From: Rhodospirillales bacterium
GTDB lineage: Bacteria > Pseudomonadota > Alphaproteobacteria > Kiloniellales > JACOMY01
DNA length: 64,000 nt
Assembly: GCA_014324045.1 (NCBI GenBank)
Contig: JACOMY010000009.1
Location: 1-64,000, forward strand
Reading direction: 5' to 3'
In this document: positions 26,549-37,635 of the stretch, piece by piece
Layout of the letters: each line of letters begins with the position of its first letter
Position numbering within the stretch: the first letter of the stretch is position 1
Made by a program: the position numbers and the translations under genes
The notes under the pieces: generated by a model
The model's database searches: none
Seen by the model: the letters and a program-made list of their open reading frames with translations, nothing else
What the model was told of the DNA's origin: nothing

Positions 26549-27448
26549 TTAGTGGGCGACGCCTAGGTAGGCGTCGATCACGCCTCGGTCGCTGCGCACC
26601 TCGTCCGGCCTGCCGTCGGCCAGCTTGCGGCCGTAGTCCAGGACCACGACCCGGTCGGAGATGTCCATGACCACACCCATGTCGTGCTCGATCAGCGCGA
26701 CGGTGGTGCCGAACTCTTCGTTCACGTCCAGGATGAAGCGGGACATGTCCTCCTTTTCCTCGACATTCATGCCGGCCATGGGCTCGTCCAGCAGCAATAG
26801 TTCCGGCTCCATGGCCAACGCGCGGGCCAGTTCGACCCGCTTCTGCAGACCGTAGGGCAGCCGGCCGACCGGGGTCTTGCGGATCGCCTGGATCTCCAGG
26901 AAATCGACGATCTCTTCGCAGTAGGCGCGCTGGCGGGTCTCTTCCTTCTCGTTCGGCCCCCAGTAAAGGCACTGGGTCACGAAGTCCAAGGCCCCCGCCC
27001 CCCAACGCAGAACCTGGTCCAGGCCGAAAACGCCGGTTTCGGGTGCGCGTAGGTTGTGCATCTTCAGGAGGCGCCCGGTCATGATGTTGTCCAGAGTCGA
27101 CATGCCCTTGAACAGGGCGACGTTCTGGAAGGTGCGGGCGATTCCCTGGGCTGCCGCCATGTGCGGACGCATGGTCCGGCGGATATTGCCCTTGTAGGTG
27201 ATGGTGCCTTTCTGGGGATGGTAGAAGCCGTTGATGACGTTCAGCATCGAGGTCTTGCCGGCGCCGTTCGGACCGATGATGGCCCTGATCTCCTGCTCCA
27301 GGATGTCGAAGGAGATGTCGGTCAGCGCCTGCAAGCCGCCGAAGGAAAGCGAGATGTTCTCGACCGTGAGCAGCGGTTCGCCGAAACGGCGTTCCGGCTG
27401 CCTGGTCCCTGCCGCTTCAGCCGGGATCTGAGACGAAATGTCGTTCAT
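26549..27448 (-). CDS. livG: ABC transporter ATP-binding protein (LivG-like)
   Basis: 299 residues from the ATG at 27448. Walker A GPNGAGKTS, Q-loop GIARTFQNVALFKGMS, signature region LPYGLQKRVELARALA, Walker B LLLLDEPMAGMN, switch histidine LIEHDMGVVM. The insertion between Q-loop and signature (about 55 residues) is typical of LivG. The frame is open to 27520 but homology starts after 27448. Confidence 0.88.
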   Translation of the reverse strand: MNDISSQIPAEAAGTRQPERRFGEPLLTVENISLSFGGLQALTDISFDILEQEIRAIIGPNGAGKTSMLNVINGFYHPQKGTITYKGNIRRTMRPHMAAAQGIARTFQNVALFKGMSTLDNIMTGRLLKMHNLRAPETGVFGLDQVLRWGAGALDFVTQCLYWGPNEKEETRQRAYCEEIVDFLEIQAIRKTPVGRLPYGLQKRVELARALAMEPELLLLDEPMAGMNVEEKEDMSRFILDVNEEFGTTVALIEHDMGVVMDISDRVVVLDYGRKLADGRPDEVRSDRGVIDAYLGVAH

Positions 27449-27488
27449 TGGGCAATCCCTTCTTCTGGCCGTTCTTCTGGCGCCTGCA

Positions 27489-29438
27489 TCAGGCCGCCTG
27501 CTTGGCCGGTGTCCCGCCACCCAGGTCGGCGATGGCCAGATCAGCCGCCAACACGCCCTCGCGGCCGTCCTCGAAGGTCACCTTGGTCTCGATATGGCCG
27601 ATCTTGGAACCGTTGTAGAGCGCCGCGATCAGCGGCTCGTAGCGCTCGGCGATGGTTCTGCGGCGGACCTTGCGGGTGCGGGTCAGCTCGCCGTCGTCGG
27701 CGTCCAGGTCCTTGTGCAGGATGAGGAATCGGCGGATCTGCAAGGCTGCCAGCTGCGGGTCCTTGGTCAGGTCGGCATTCACCTCGCGGATGTGGCCTTC
27801 GACGATCTTGCGCACCCTGGGGTGCGCGGCGAGTTCCTGATAGCTGGCATAGGCGACGTTGTTGCGTTCGGCCCAGCTGCCCATGGCCTCCTGATCGATG
27901 CAGACGAAGGCGGCGACATAGTCCTTGCCGTTGCCGAAGGTCACGGCCTCGCGGATGTTGGGATAGAACTTCAGTTTGTTCTCGACGAACTTGGGCGCAA
28001 AGAGGCTGCCGTCGTTCAGCTTGCCCACGTCCTTGGCCCGGTCGATGATCCGCAGGTGTCCCTCCGGCGTGATCATGCCGGCATCGCCGGTGCGCACCCA
28101 GCCGTCCGGCGTCTTGGTCTCGGCCGTGGCCTCCGGGTTCTTGAAGTATTCTTTGAAGACGCCAGGGCTGCGGAACATCACCTCGCCGTTGTCGGCTAGC
28201 TTCAACTCCACGCCAGGAATGGCGCGGCCCACGGTGTCGGCGCGGATCTCGCCATTGGGCTGAACGGTGATGAAGACGCTGGCCTCGGTGGAGCCGTAAA
28301 GCTGCTTCATATTCACGCCCAGCGAGCGGTAGAACTGAAAGATCTCCGGTCCGATGGCTTCGCCGGCGGTATAGGCCAAGCGGCAGCGGGTCAGGCCCAG
28401 CACGTTCTTCAGGGGACCGTAGACGAAAAACGTGCCCAGACGGTACTTGATGCGGTCTGCAGTCGAAACCTTCTCGCCGTTCAGGATCTTCTCGCCAACC
28501 TGCTTGGCCACGTCGAGGAAGTAGTGGAACCACTTCTGCTTGAAGTGGCTGGCATCCTGCATGCGGATCATGACCGAGGTCAGCAGGTTCTCGAAGATCC
28601 GCGGCGGCGCGAAGAAGTAGGTCGGCCCCAGCTCATGCAGGTCGTGAAGCACCGTGCTGCCGTTTTCCGGACAGGAGACACAGAAACCGGTGACGTAGGA
28701 CTGGCTGAAAGAGAAGACGTGGTCGCCGATCCAGGCCATCGGCAGATAGGCTAGCACCTCCTCCCCTTCGGTCAGCTTCTCGAACTCCGAGCCGGCCCGG
28801 GCCATGGAGATGACGTTGTCGAAGGTCAGCACCACACCCTTGGGCTTGCCGGTGGTACCGGAGGTATAGAGTACGATGGAATCGTTGTTGCCCCTGCCCC
28901 GGTCGACCTCGCGGTCGTAGCCGGCGGGCTCCTCGCTCAGCGCTCGGCGGCCGCTCTCCAGCACCTTTGCATAGTCGTGCAGGCAGTCTTGCGTATAGTT
29001 TCTAAGGCCGCGCGGGTCCTGATAGACGATGGTTTGGAGGGCCGGTACCTCCTCGCGGATCTCCAGCAGCTTGTCGACCTGCTCCTGGTCCTCGACCACG
29101 GCGATGGCGGCGCTAGCGTGTTCTACCACATAGGCCATCTCGCGTGCTACCGAATCCTGATAGAGGGGCACCGGAACGGCACCGATCACCTGGGCCGCGG
29201 TGACGGTCCAGTAGAGCCGCGGGCGGTTGTCGCCGACGATCAGCACCTTGTCGCCGCGTTTGACGCCCAGCGCGGCCAGACCCATGGCGAAGGCCTTCAC
29301 CTCGTCTTGGGCTTGGCTCCAGGTCCAGGTCTGCCAGATGCCGAGGTCTTTCTCGCGCATCGCCGGCCGCGCACCGCGTACCTTGGCATTATGGCGCATC
29401 AACTTGGGAAAAGTATCCAGCCCGTTCGCATCGCCCAT
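27489..29438 (-). CDS. AMP-dependent synthetase / long-chain acyl-CoA ligase-like
   Basis: 649 residues. Adenylation P-loop IVLYTSGTTGKPKGVVLTFDN, the A5 motif QLYGSTEASVF, A7 region GWVRTGDAGMITPEGHLRIIDRAKD and the catalytic-lysine region near TRTRKVRRRTIAERYEPLI are visible. Length and sequence fit the FadD15/long-chain acyl-CoA synthetase-like group. First gene of the operon that continues with livGHMKF and the PaaK-like gene; it would thioesterify the imported acid. Start chosen at ATG 29438 with a GGGAGG site upstream. Confidence 0.87.
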   Translation of the reverse strand: MGDANGLDTFPKLMRHNAKVRGARPAMREKDLGIWQTWTWSQAQDEVKAFAMGLAALGVKRGDKVLIVGDNRPRLYWTVTAAQVIGAVPVPLYQDSVAREMAYVVEHASAAIAVVEDQEQVDKLLEIREEVPALQTIVYQDPRGLRNYTQDCLHDYAKVLESGRRALSEEPAGYDREVDRGRGNNDSIVLYTSGTTGKPKGVVLTFDNVISMARAGSEFEKLTEGEEVLAYLPMAWIGDHVFSFSQSYVTGFCVSCPENGSTVLHDLHELGPTYFFAPPRIFENLLTSVMIRMQDASHFKQKWFHYFLDVAKQVGEKILNGEKVSTADRIKYRLGTFFVYGPLKNVLGLTRCRLAYTAGEAIGPEIFQFYRSLGVNMKQLYGSTEASVFITVQPNGEIRADTVGRAIPGVELKLADNGEVMFRSPGVFKEYFKNPEATAETKTPDGWVRTGDAGMITPEGHLRIIDRAKDVGKLNDGSLFAPKFVENKLKFYPNIREAVTFGNGKDYVAAFVCIDQEAMGSWAERNNVAYASYQELAAHPRVRKIVEGHIREVNADLTKDPQLAALQIRRFLILHKDLDADDGELTRTRKVRRRTIAERYEPLIAALYNGSKIGHIETKVTFEDGREGVLAADLAIADLGGGTPAKQAA

Positions 29439-29757
29439 GCGCCGCCATCCTCCCGTTCCGCTGCCTCGTTTGCCCAAGCTGTCTTCGGAAGTCCGCGCGC
29501 GAAGCGGCCCGCTTTTCTCTATGGCCCGGTTGCTCCACCCGCGCCGTGATCGGAAGGGTCGTCTGCTTCCAGCGCGTCGCGGGCCTGCCGTGGCTTTTAT
29601 TCTGTTTTCCGCAGCGCTTCTGAAAACGTGCTAGCGGCAAAGGCGGCAGCGGTCAAGCAAGTCCGGTCCTCAAACGTCCATGGCGACGCCGTCGTAAAAG
29701 AATGGTGGCGATCTGGCCGAAGAGGCGCGGTTCCCGCGGCCGGCGCGCCTTCTCGGT
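29439..29757. other. Intergenic region; promoter region of the transport-ligase operon
   Basis: About 320 bp between the acyl-CoA ligase start and the TbpB-like stop. No ORF on either strand resembles a protein. It must hold the promoter of the minus-strand operon and contains the hairpin at 29723-29750. No other structure stands out. Confidence 0.5.
29723..29750 (-). terminator. Possible terminator of the TbpB-like gene
   Basis: AGGCGCG at 29723-29729 pairs with CGCGCCT at 29744-29750; the loop contains CCGCGG. It begins 8 bp beyond the stop of the minus-strand gene. No long T-run follows. Confidence 0.35.
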
Positions 29758-30612
29758 CTATTGCTTCTTGGCGCCGAAGGCTCCGACGATGTTCGCCTGC
29801 TCGAAGGTTCCGGCGGCTTCGGCATGGCCGGTGCCGTAGAACGCACCGCTAATACGATTCAGATTGGAGCCTCGGGGAGCCTTGATCTGTACATAGGTGC
29901 CGTCGCTTTTTACCGGAATGTTTTCGAAGCTTACCACCGTGCTCGACGCGGCGCCACGGCCGGGGTAGATATTCCTGATCTTGTCGAAGCGTGCTTTGAG
30001 TGTCCCCCCGTTTCCCGGAGTGAAGGTCAAGGCCGCATCACCTTGGAGGGTAGAGTTCCTGAACTCTCCGGTCGCGTGGGATCCGACCATCAAACCCTTC
30101 CACGTCGCCGCTTCAGACGGCGCGGAATCCGACAGGGTGCCGCCCGCCGTTGCAAAGCGGCCGAAAATCTGAAGCCTGCGGCCCCCGACTATTTTAGCGA
30201 AACCGCCGCTAACGCCGGCCATGGCGCGCGCCGTTCCGACAAAGAAGCCGGCGTTCTCCATCCAGGCTCCGTAAAGCAGGTGATTTAGACTGTTGCCGCG
30301 TGCGCCGCCCGGAGGAGCAAAGAGCGTGGTGATGCCGTTCTTCGTTAGAGCCGCTCTGGCAGGGCCGAAGGGGCCGTTCTCGCAAAGACCCTCGATAAGA
30401 TCGCTCAAGTCAACAGCGAACGACGGACTATCGCCAACGACAGATGAAAAGTCAACAGATGCGCGGGAAAAGTCAACTGTGCAAGCCGCACCGCTACAAT
30501 CGCTGTCTTCGACCCTATAGTCTTGGCCGCGAAATTCTCCATAGACTGTCGAGATATACAAGGAATTGGCGTTTTCGGCGAGCTCCCCGGCTCTTTCGAG
30601 TTGGACGCTCAC
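29758..30612 (-). CDS. TbpB-like surface lipoprotein, shorter paralogue
   Basis: 284 residues from the GTG at 30612, but the reading frame continues upstream through a lipobox, so the true protein is longer (see 30613-30827). It is a paralogue of the protein at 31022-32224: both share LFAPPGG-type, LNHLL-x-GAWME-x-AGF and the C-terminal RISGAFYGTGHAEAAGTFEQ barrel strand ending VGAFGAKKQ. That C-terminal signature is the transferrin-binding protein B-like beta-barrel found in Slam-type surface lipoproteins. Ligand unknown. Confidence 0.75.
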   Translation of the reverse strand: MSVQLERAGELAENANSLYISTVYGEFRGQDYRVEDSDCSGAACTVDFSRASVDFSSVVGDSPSFAVDLSDLIEGLCENGPFGPARAALTKNGITTLFAPPGGARGNSLNHLLYGAWMENAGFFVGTARAMAGVSGGFAKIVGGRRLQIFGRFATAGGTLSDSAPSEAATWKGLMVGSHATGEFRNSTLQGDAALTFTPGNGGTLKARFDKIRNIYPGRGAASSTVVSFENIPVKSDGTYVQIKAPRGSNLNRISGAFYGTGHAEAAGTFEQANIVGAFGAKKQ

Positions 30613-30827
30613 GGTCTCTTGCGGTGCTTGCGCGGCGGTTGCCGCAATCGCGTTGTTCTGAATAGTTTGAAATCTGTTCTCGATGAGATTGTCGATGGAC
30701 CGGTCAGACGCTCCGGACCGGTCAGACGCTCCGCCGCATGCGGCAAGCAGAGCGAGCAGGGTCCCCGCTATAGCGAATCCGGCAACTCTAATTTCGGCAA
30801 AGTCCTTGTCATCTGGGGATTTTTCAT
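30613..30827 (-). other. 5' extension of the lipoprotein gene with lipobox and an apparent frameshift
   Basis: In the same frame as the CDS, the minus strand encodes VAGFAIAGTLLALLAAC, an excellent lipoprotein signal with the acylated Cys at 30736-30738, then GASDRS repeated twice. No ATG, GTG or TTG exists in this frame before an upstream TAG. An ATG at 30827 (ATGAAAAATCCCC) would give a normal signal peptide if one base were gained or lost in the A5 or C4 run. So the gene carries a single-base frameshift: decay, sequencing error or slipped-strand switching. Confidence 0.6.
30697..30732. repeat. 18-bp tandem duplication after the lipobox
   Basis: GGACCGGTCAGACGCTCC occurs at 30697-30714 and again at 30715-30732. 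On the minus strand it encodes GASDRS twice directly after the lipid-anchored Cys, lengthening the surface tether. Confidence 0.85.
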
Positions 30828-30939
30828 AGGAATTTGCACAGGCTCCGGCAATTTGGGGGATTGGAGTCTAGCGAAGCGGGGGCAGCCCCAGCCAATGCTG
30901 GCCCCCTCTACCTACCGGGACTGTAACGGAGTGCAGATC

Positions 30940-30965
30940 CCGCCGCCTGCCAGCGCAGGCGGCGG
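30940..30965 (-). terminator. Hairpin downstream of the collagen-like lipoprotein gene
   Basis: CCGCCGCCTG at 30940-30949 pairs perfectly with CAGGCGGCGG at 30956-30965 over a 6-nt loop, 56 bp after the stop of the minus-strand gene. A second, weaker GC-rich dyad lies nearby at about 30877-30905. No T-run follows. Confidence 0.45.
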
Positions 30966-31021
30966 AGTCCGAGTCTGTGGCTCAGCCGCCGTTCACTTCT
31001 ACTAACGAAGCAGCAGATGGG

Positions 31022-32224
31022 TTAGGAGGTGCCACCACCGGATGGTTGCGTGGTCATGGGTTCCGGTTCCGGCTGCTTGGCGCCGAAGGCTCCGACGACG
31101 TTCCCTCGGCCTAAGGCTCCGACAACGTTCGCTCGCTCGAAGGTACCGGCGGTTTCGGCGTGGCCGGTACCATAGAACGCACCGCTGATTCTACCGTTTA
31201 CATCGCTGCTGTTGTAAGTGCCGCCGGCTGCAACGGAAACGCCGCTGAAAGTTATATAGTCCGGGCTTGGCCCCCACGCTTCACCGATGTTCACGAAGTT
31301 GGAGAAGGTTGCATCGAGCGTCCCATCGCTCATGCTGAAGGTCAGTGCCGCATCCCCCACGAGTAGATCGTTTCTGTTAGTGTAGGTTGCGACCGCCAAG
31401 CCGTTCCAGGTCGCATCCGCATCCGGCAGATCGCCTCCCGTCAGCGTGCCGCCCGCTGCTGCAAAGCGGCCGTTAATGGGGACTTCCACACCCTCGACTT
31501 CTATTTTGGCAAAACCACCCTCGCCGCCCACCAAGAAGCCGGCCTTCTCCATCCAGGCCCCTAAAAGCAGATGGTTCAATCTGTCGCCACCCGATCCGCC
31601 CGGAGGCGCATAGAGCAAGGTCATGTCGTTCTTGGTCAGAAGCGCCCGCAGTCCGGTATCGCCGCTCCGGCCGTTCTGGTCAAGCTCCATGACAATATCG
31701 CTCAGATTTACATTAAACTGTAAATTAGAGTTGTCAGAGGCGTCCCCGAGAACGGGGTTGAAGTCTATGGTGAGGCTGGCATCAGTGCAGGTATCGCCCG
31801 TGCAGCTTCCTGGCCTAATCGTGTGATCGCTGGTGCCGAATTCTACATAGATCGTCGAGCCAATAAACGAGTCGGCACTCGCTAACGCCATTTCAGCCCG
31901 TTCGAACTCTGTCGCTGCCGCATCGGCTTCCGGCTCTTCCGCACCCTCTACTGATGCACGCGCCCCCGCTGCAATTCGAGCAAACCTCTCCTGCTGTAGA
32001 GCGGCATTTTCATCGTCGGTTAGGTCAGTTCGGAGATCTGGGATTCGGACAGGTGGTAGGTCAGCTGGTGTGCCAGCAGGGCCAGCAGGGCCAGCAGGGC
32101 CAGCAGGGCCAGCAGGGCCAGCAGGGCCAGCAGGGCCAGCAGGGCCATCTCTGCCATCGCTGCCGCAGGCAACAAGCAAAGCCAAAGCGGACACGGCGGT
32201 GAAAAGTCTAAGTTCGTTCTGCAT
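31022..32224 (-). CDS. Surface lipoprotein with collagen-like GPA repeat and TbpB-like domain
   Basis: 400 residues. Signal peptide and lipobox SALALLVAC at the N-terminus, so the protein is lipidated at about Cys20. Directly after come eight Gly-Pro-Ala triplets (collagen-like rod), then a helical segment rich in Glu/Ala (about 55-110), and a beta-rich C-terminal domain with LLYAPPGGSGGDRLNHLLLG and the TbpB-type strand GRISGAFYGTGHAETAGTFE followed by VVGALGRGNVVGAFGAKQ. A strong AAGGAGGA site precedes the ATG. Paralogue of the gene at 29758. A surface-exposed binding or adhesion role is inferred. Confidence 0.82.
   Translation of the reverse strand: MQNELRLFTAVSALALLVACGSDGRDGPAGPAGPAGPAGPAGPAGPAGPAGTPADLPPVRIPDLRTDLTDDENAALQQERFARIAAGARASVEGAEEPEADAAATEFERAEMALASADSFIGSTIYVEFGTSDHTIRPGSCTGDTCTDASLTIDFNPVLGDASDNSNLQFNVNLSDIVMELDQNGRSGDTGLRALLTKNDMTLLYAPPGGSGGDRLNHLLLGAWMEKAGFLVGGEGGFAKIEVEGVEVPINGRFAAAGGTLTGGDLPDADATWNGLAVATYTNRNDLLVGDAALTFSMSDGTLDATFSNFVNIGEAWGPSPDYITFSGVSVAAGGTYNSSDVNGRISGAFYGTGHAETAGTFERANVVGALGRGNVVGAFGAKQPEPEPMTTQPSGGGTS
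32072..32143. repeat. Eight perfect 9-bp repeats encoding a GPA collagen-like tract
   Basis: GCCAGCAGG is repeated head to tail eight times with no base changes. On the minus strand each unit encodes Pro-Ala-Gly. The units are nucleotide-identical, which favours slippage, so copy number is likely to vary between strains in steps that keep the frame. Confidence 0.9.
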
Positions 32225-32512
32225 CGTAACGTTTCCTCCTTAACGAAGCGGTTGGTTTAGGGCTCTACCCAGATCGGGCCTCGGCAATTCCCAGCAAGAA
32301 CCGGTGAAGGCATTAAGGTACCTTGTTCCGGCGCGGTCAAGGCTGTTCTTTTGCTATTTTTTAGAAGGTTTCGCCGGGGAATACAAGCCGCCGAAATGGG
32401 GGCTCCATGGTCTACAACGGCGCTTCACCCCTTTCCGCTGCGCTGGGATGCTGTCCTCCCGTCAAGCGGGAGAACGGCAAAGGATGGGGAAGAAAGATCT
32501 CATCCGCAGCGG

Positions 32513-34957
<2,445 letters not shown>

Positions 34958-35006
34958 TCACACACCTTGTTGAAGGTCGAACGGCGTTGTGCTGAAGCAG
35001 ACACCG

Positions 35007-36146
35007 TCAAGGCCGACCCTCGCTAAGCCGGCCTTCGGCAAGCTGGAACACATCGGCACAGCCGAGCAGGCCCTCGAAGATCGAGGGTTCCGTGCCGGTC
35101 AGCCAAGCTTGCAGACCGAGGGACAGAATCTCATCGTAGAGTGCTTCACGCCGCGCCGCATCCAGGTGTGCAGCGACCTCGTCCAGCAATAGCAGGGGAG
35201 GGCGCCCGCGTTCCAGCGCCACAAGGCGGGCATGCGCCAGAATCAAGCCGACCAGAAGCACCTTCTGTTCGCCGGTGGAGCACAGCGCAGCCGGACAGTC
35301 TTTACCCAGGTGCCTGGCCACCAGATCGCTGCGGTGCGGACCGACGCCGCTGCCCCCTTGCTCTGCATCGCGTCCACGTCCGTCGAAGAGGGCGGCGCGC
35401 AAGCGTTCTTCGGCTTCCAGCGCGCTGCCTTCGGCTAACCACCGATTAAGCACGCCCGACAGTTCCAAGCCACACTTGGGAAAGGCCGCCTCGCGAACCG
35501 TATGGGTTGCCTGCAAGAGACGCGCGACCAAGGCGCTGCGCGCTGCCTCGATGGCTACGCCGCGTTCGGCCATGGTCTCCTCCAGGGCGGAGAGCCAAAC
35601 GGCCTCCCCGCTGCCGTCCTGCAGCAAGCGTGCGCGCTGCCGCAAACTGTTCTCGTAGCCGCTGACCCGCCCGGCGTGCGCCGGATCGAAGGCGAAGACC
35701 AGACGGTCCAGGAAGCGGCGGCGTTCGTCGGCGCCTTCGCGCCAAAGGCCGTCCATCTGTGGCGTCAACCAAAGCACGTCCAGCACTCGACTGAAGGCTG
35801 CCTGTGAACGCTCGTTACGGCCGTCGAGGCGCAACACACGACGTTCGGCCCCCTGTCCGGCGGCCGCCGGATCCCGACCGGTCCCGATCCGCCGAGGGCC
35901 CTCGGCGGTTTCCACCACTGCCGCGACGGCCCAGGGTGCGTCACTCGCGCGGGCCTGTATCTCTTGCGTCTTGGCCCACCGTAAGCCGCGCCCCGGCGCC
36001 AGCAACGAGACGGCCTCCAACAGGTTGGTCTTGCCGGCACCGTTGGGACCGGTTAGCAGGACCGGGCGCGCCGTCGGCTCCAGCAAGCTGCTGCGATGAT
36101 TGCGAAAGGCAGTGAGGTTCAGGCGCGAGAGCCAAAGACTTGCCAC
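35007..36146 (-). CDS. recF: DNA replication and repair protein RecF
   Basis: 379 residues, SMC-like ATPase for gap repair. Walker A LTGPNGAGKTNLLEAVSLL, signature region CSTGEQKVLLVGLILAHA, Walker B PLLLLDEVAAHLD. Start is GTG at 36146 with a GGGAGAAG site upstream. It lies between dnaN and gyrB, its usual place. Confidence 0.95.
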   Translation of the reverse strand: MASLWLSRLNLTAFRNHRSSLLEPTARPVLLTGPNGAGKTNLLEAVSLLAPGRGLRWAKTQEIQARASDAPWAVAAVVETAEGPRRIGTGRDPAAAGQGAERRVLRLDGRNERSQAAFSRVLDVLWLTPQMDGLWREGADERRRFLDRLVFAFDPAHAGRVSGYENSLRQRARLLQDGSGEAVWLSALEETMAERGVAIEAARSALVARLLQATHTVREAAFPKCGLELSGVLNRWLAEGSALEAEERLRAALFDGRGRDAEQGGSGVGPHRSDLVARHLGKDCPAALCSTGEQKVLLVGLILAHARLVALERGRPPLLLLDEVAAHLDAARREALYDEILSLGLQAWLTGTEPSIFEGLLGCADVFQLAEGRLSEGRP

Positions 36147-36242
36147 CTTCTCCCGCCGCTTGGCCGCGACCCCTTGCGGCGGTCGGATCGCGCTCTTGCA
36201 AATCGCGATCGTCGGGTCCTCCTGATACCGGGTGCGTCTGCG

Positions 36243-37358
36243 TTAGACCCGCATGGGCATCAGCACGTAAAGGGCGGCGGGGTCCTGCGCATCTTGAATG
36301 ACCGCCGGTGAGGCGGAATCGGCCAGCGCCATTGATAGCACCTCCCCGGAAACTTGGCTCGCCACTTCCATAAGGTAGCGCGAGTTGAAGCCGATCTCCA
36401 TGGCCTCGCCACCATAAACGATCTCAAACTCTTCCAGAGCAGTTCCGCTGTCGGGCGCCTCGGCCGAGAGTTTCAACTGTCCCTCGTTCAAGGCCAGCTT
36501 CACCGCGCGGCTCTTCTCCGAAGAGATCGTGGAGACACGATCGACGCAGGCGATGAAGGCCTTGGCATGGGCCTGCATGACACGGTCGTTACCGCTGGGA
36601 ATTACCCGTTCGTAGTCGGGGAAGGTGCCGTCGATCAGCTTCGAGGTCAGAACGGTTTCCTCGACGGTGATGCGTATCCGGGTGTCCGATAGCGCCACCT
36701 CGACGCTGCCCTCGACCTCGTCCAGCAGTTTGCGCACCTCGTTCACTGCTTTGCGCGGCACGATAACGCCAGGCATCTCCTCTCCGCCTTCCGGCAGGGG
36801 AATCTCGAAACGCGCCAAGCGGTGACCGTCGGTAGCTACCGCCCGCATCATAGGGACGCCCTCCACCTTGGTTGCGTGCAGATAGATCCCGTTCAGATAA
36901 TAACGGGTCTCCTCCATCGAAATGGCGAAGCGGGTGCGGTCGATTAGGCTCTTCAGCGCGTCGGTTTGCAGCAGGAATCTGCAGGCGAATTCCCCCTGCG
37001 TGGCCGCAGGAAAGTCTTCGCGCGGCAGGGTTGCCAAGGTAAAGCGTGAGCGACCCGCGGTTAGGAGCAGCTGTTGTTCATGCGATCCGCTCAGGGTCAC
37101 ATCAGCCCCTTCCGGCAGCTTGCGCACGATGTCGTAGAGGGTATGGGCTGAGGCCGTGACGGCGCTGGACGTCGCCACCTCCGCCTTGATCCGTTCCACC
37201 ACCGTCAGGTCCATATCGGTGGCGGTCAGCGCCAAGCCGCTGCCCTGCGCGTCCATCAAGACGTTGGAGAGAATGGGAATGGTGTTGCGCCGTTCGACGA
37301 CACTCTGAACATGAGCCAGTGCTTTCAAGAGCACCGAACGTTCTATCGTGAGCTTCAT
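36243..37358 (-). CDS. dnaN: DNA polymerase III beta subunit (sliding clamp)
   Basis: 371 residues from the ATG at 37358 (MKLTIERSVLLKALAHVQSV). The three clamp domains are complete; NTIPILSNVLMDAQG, TDMDLTVVERI, ATDGHRLARFEIPL and the C-terminal YVLMPMRV are characteristic. The frame is open upstream to 37475, but that stretch lacks homology. About 280 bp separate it from dnaA. Confidence 0.97.
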   Translation of the reverse strand: MKLTIERSVLLKALAHVQSVVERRNTIPILSNVLMDAQGSGLALTATDMDLTVVERIKAEVATSSAVTASAHTLYDIVRKLPEGADVTLSGSHEQQLLLTAGRSRFTLATLPREDFPAATQGEFACRFLLQTDALKSLIDRTRFAISMEETRYYLNGIYLHATKVEGVPMMRAVATDGHRLARFEIPLPEGGEEMPGVIVPRKAVNEVRKLLDEVEGSVEVALSDTRIRITVEETVLTSKLIDGTFPDYERVIPSGNDRVMQAHAKAFIACVDRVSTISSEKSRAVKLALNEGQLKLSAEAPDSGTALEEFEIVYGGEAMEIGFNSRYLMEVASQVSGEVLSMALADSASPAVIQDAQDPAALYVLMPMRV

Positions 37359-37570
37359 GACACTGCTTTTTGCGTTTGATGTTAAGACGGAAAGTCGAGA
37401 CCAATCAGATAACCACCCCCGCACCGCGTCGACCCAGCCGCCCGCAAAAAGCGCCGGACCCAGATTCGCAGCCAAACATGTCCAGCGTCATAGCCCGCAA
37501 AAGTCGACAAGAAAAGCATGACGGTAGCCTAAGCCCCTGTTTACAAAGCACGGAGACTGCTCGATTGCAG

Positions 37571-37609
37571 ATCCCCACAGCCTAGCCGCTGCATAGCGGC
37601 GATGGGGAT
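37571..37609 (-). terminator. Two-tier hairpin downstream of dnaA
   Basis: ATCCCCA (37571-37577) pairs with TGGGGAT (37603-37609); inside it GCCGC (37585-37589) pairs with GCGGC (37596-37600). It lies 27 bp after the dnaA stop on the coding strand. No T-run follows, so it may be a processing or weak termination site before dnaN. Confidence 0.4.
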
Positions 37610-37635
37610 GCACCCATGGCACCCCTAAGTCTCGA

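Noticed and set aside
32072-32143. CRISPR-like regular repeats
   Set aside because: The 9-bp units have no spacers and encode a GPA tract in a lipoprotein.
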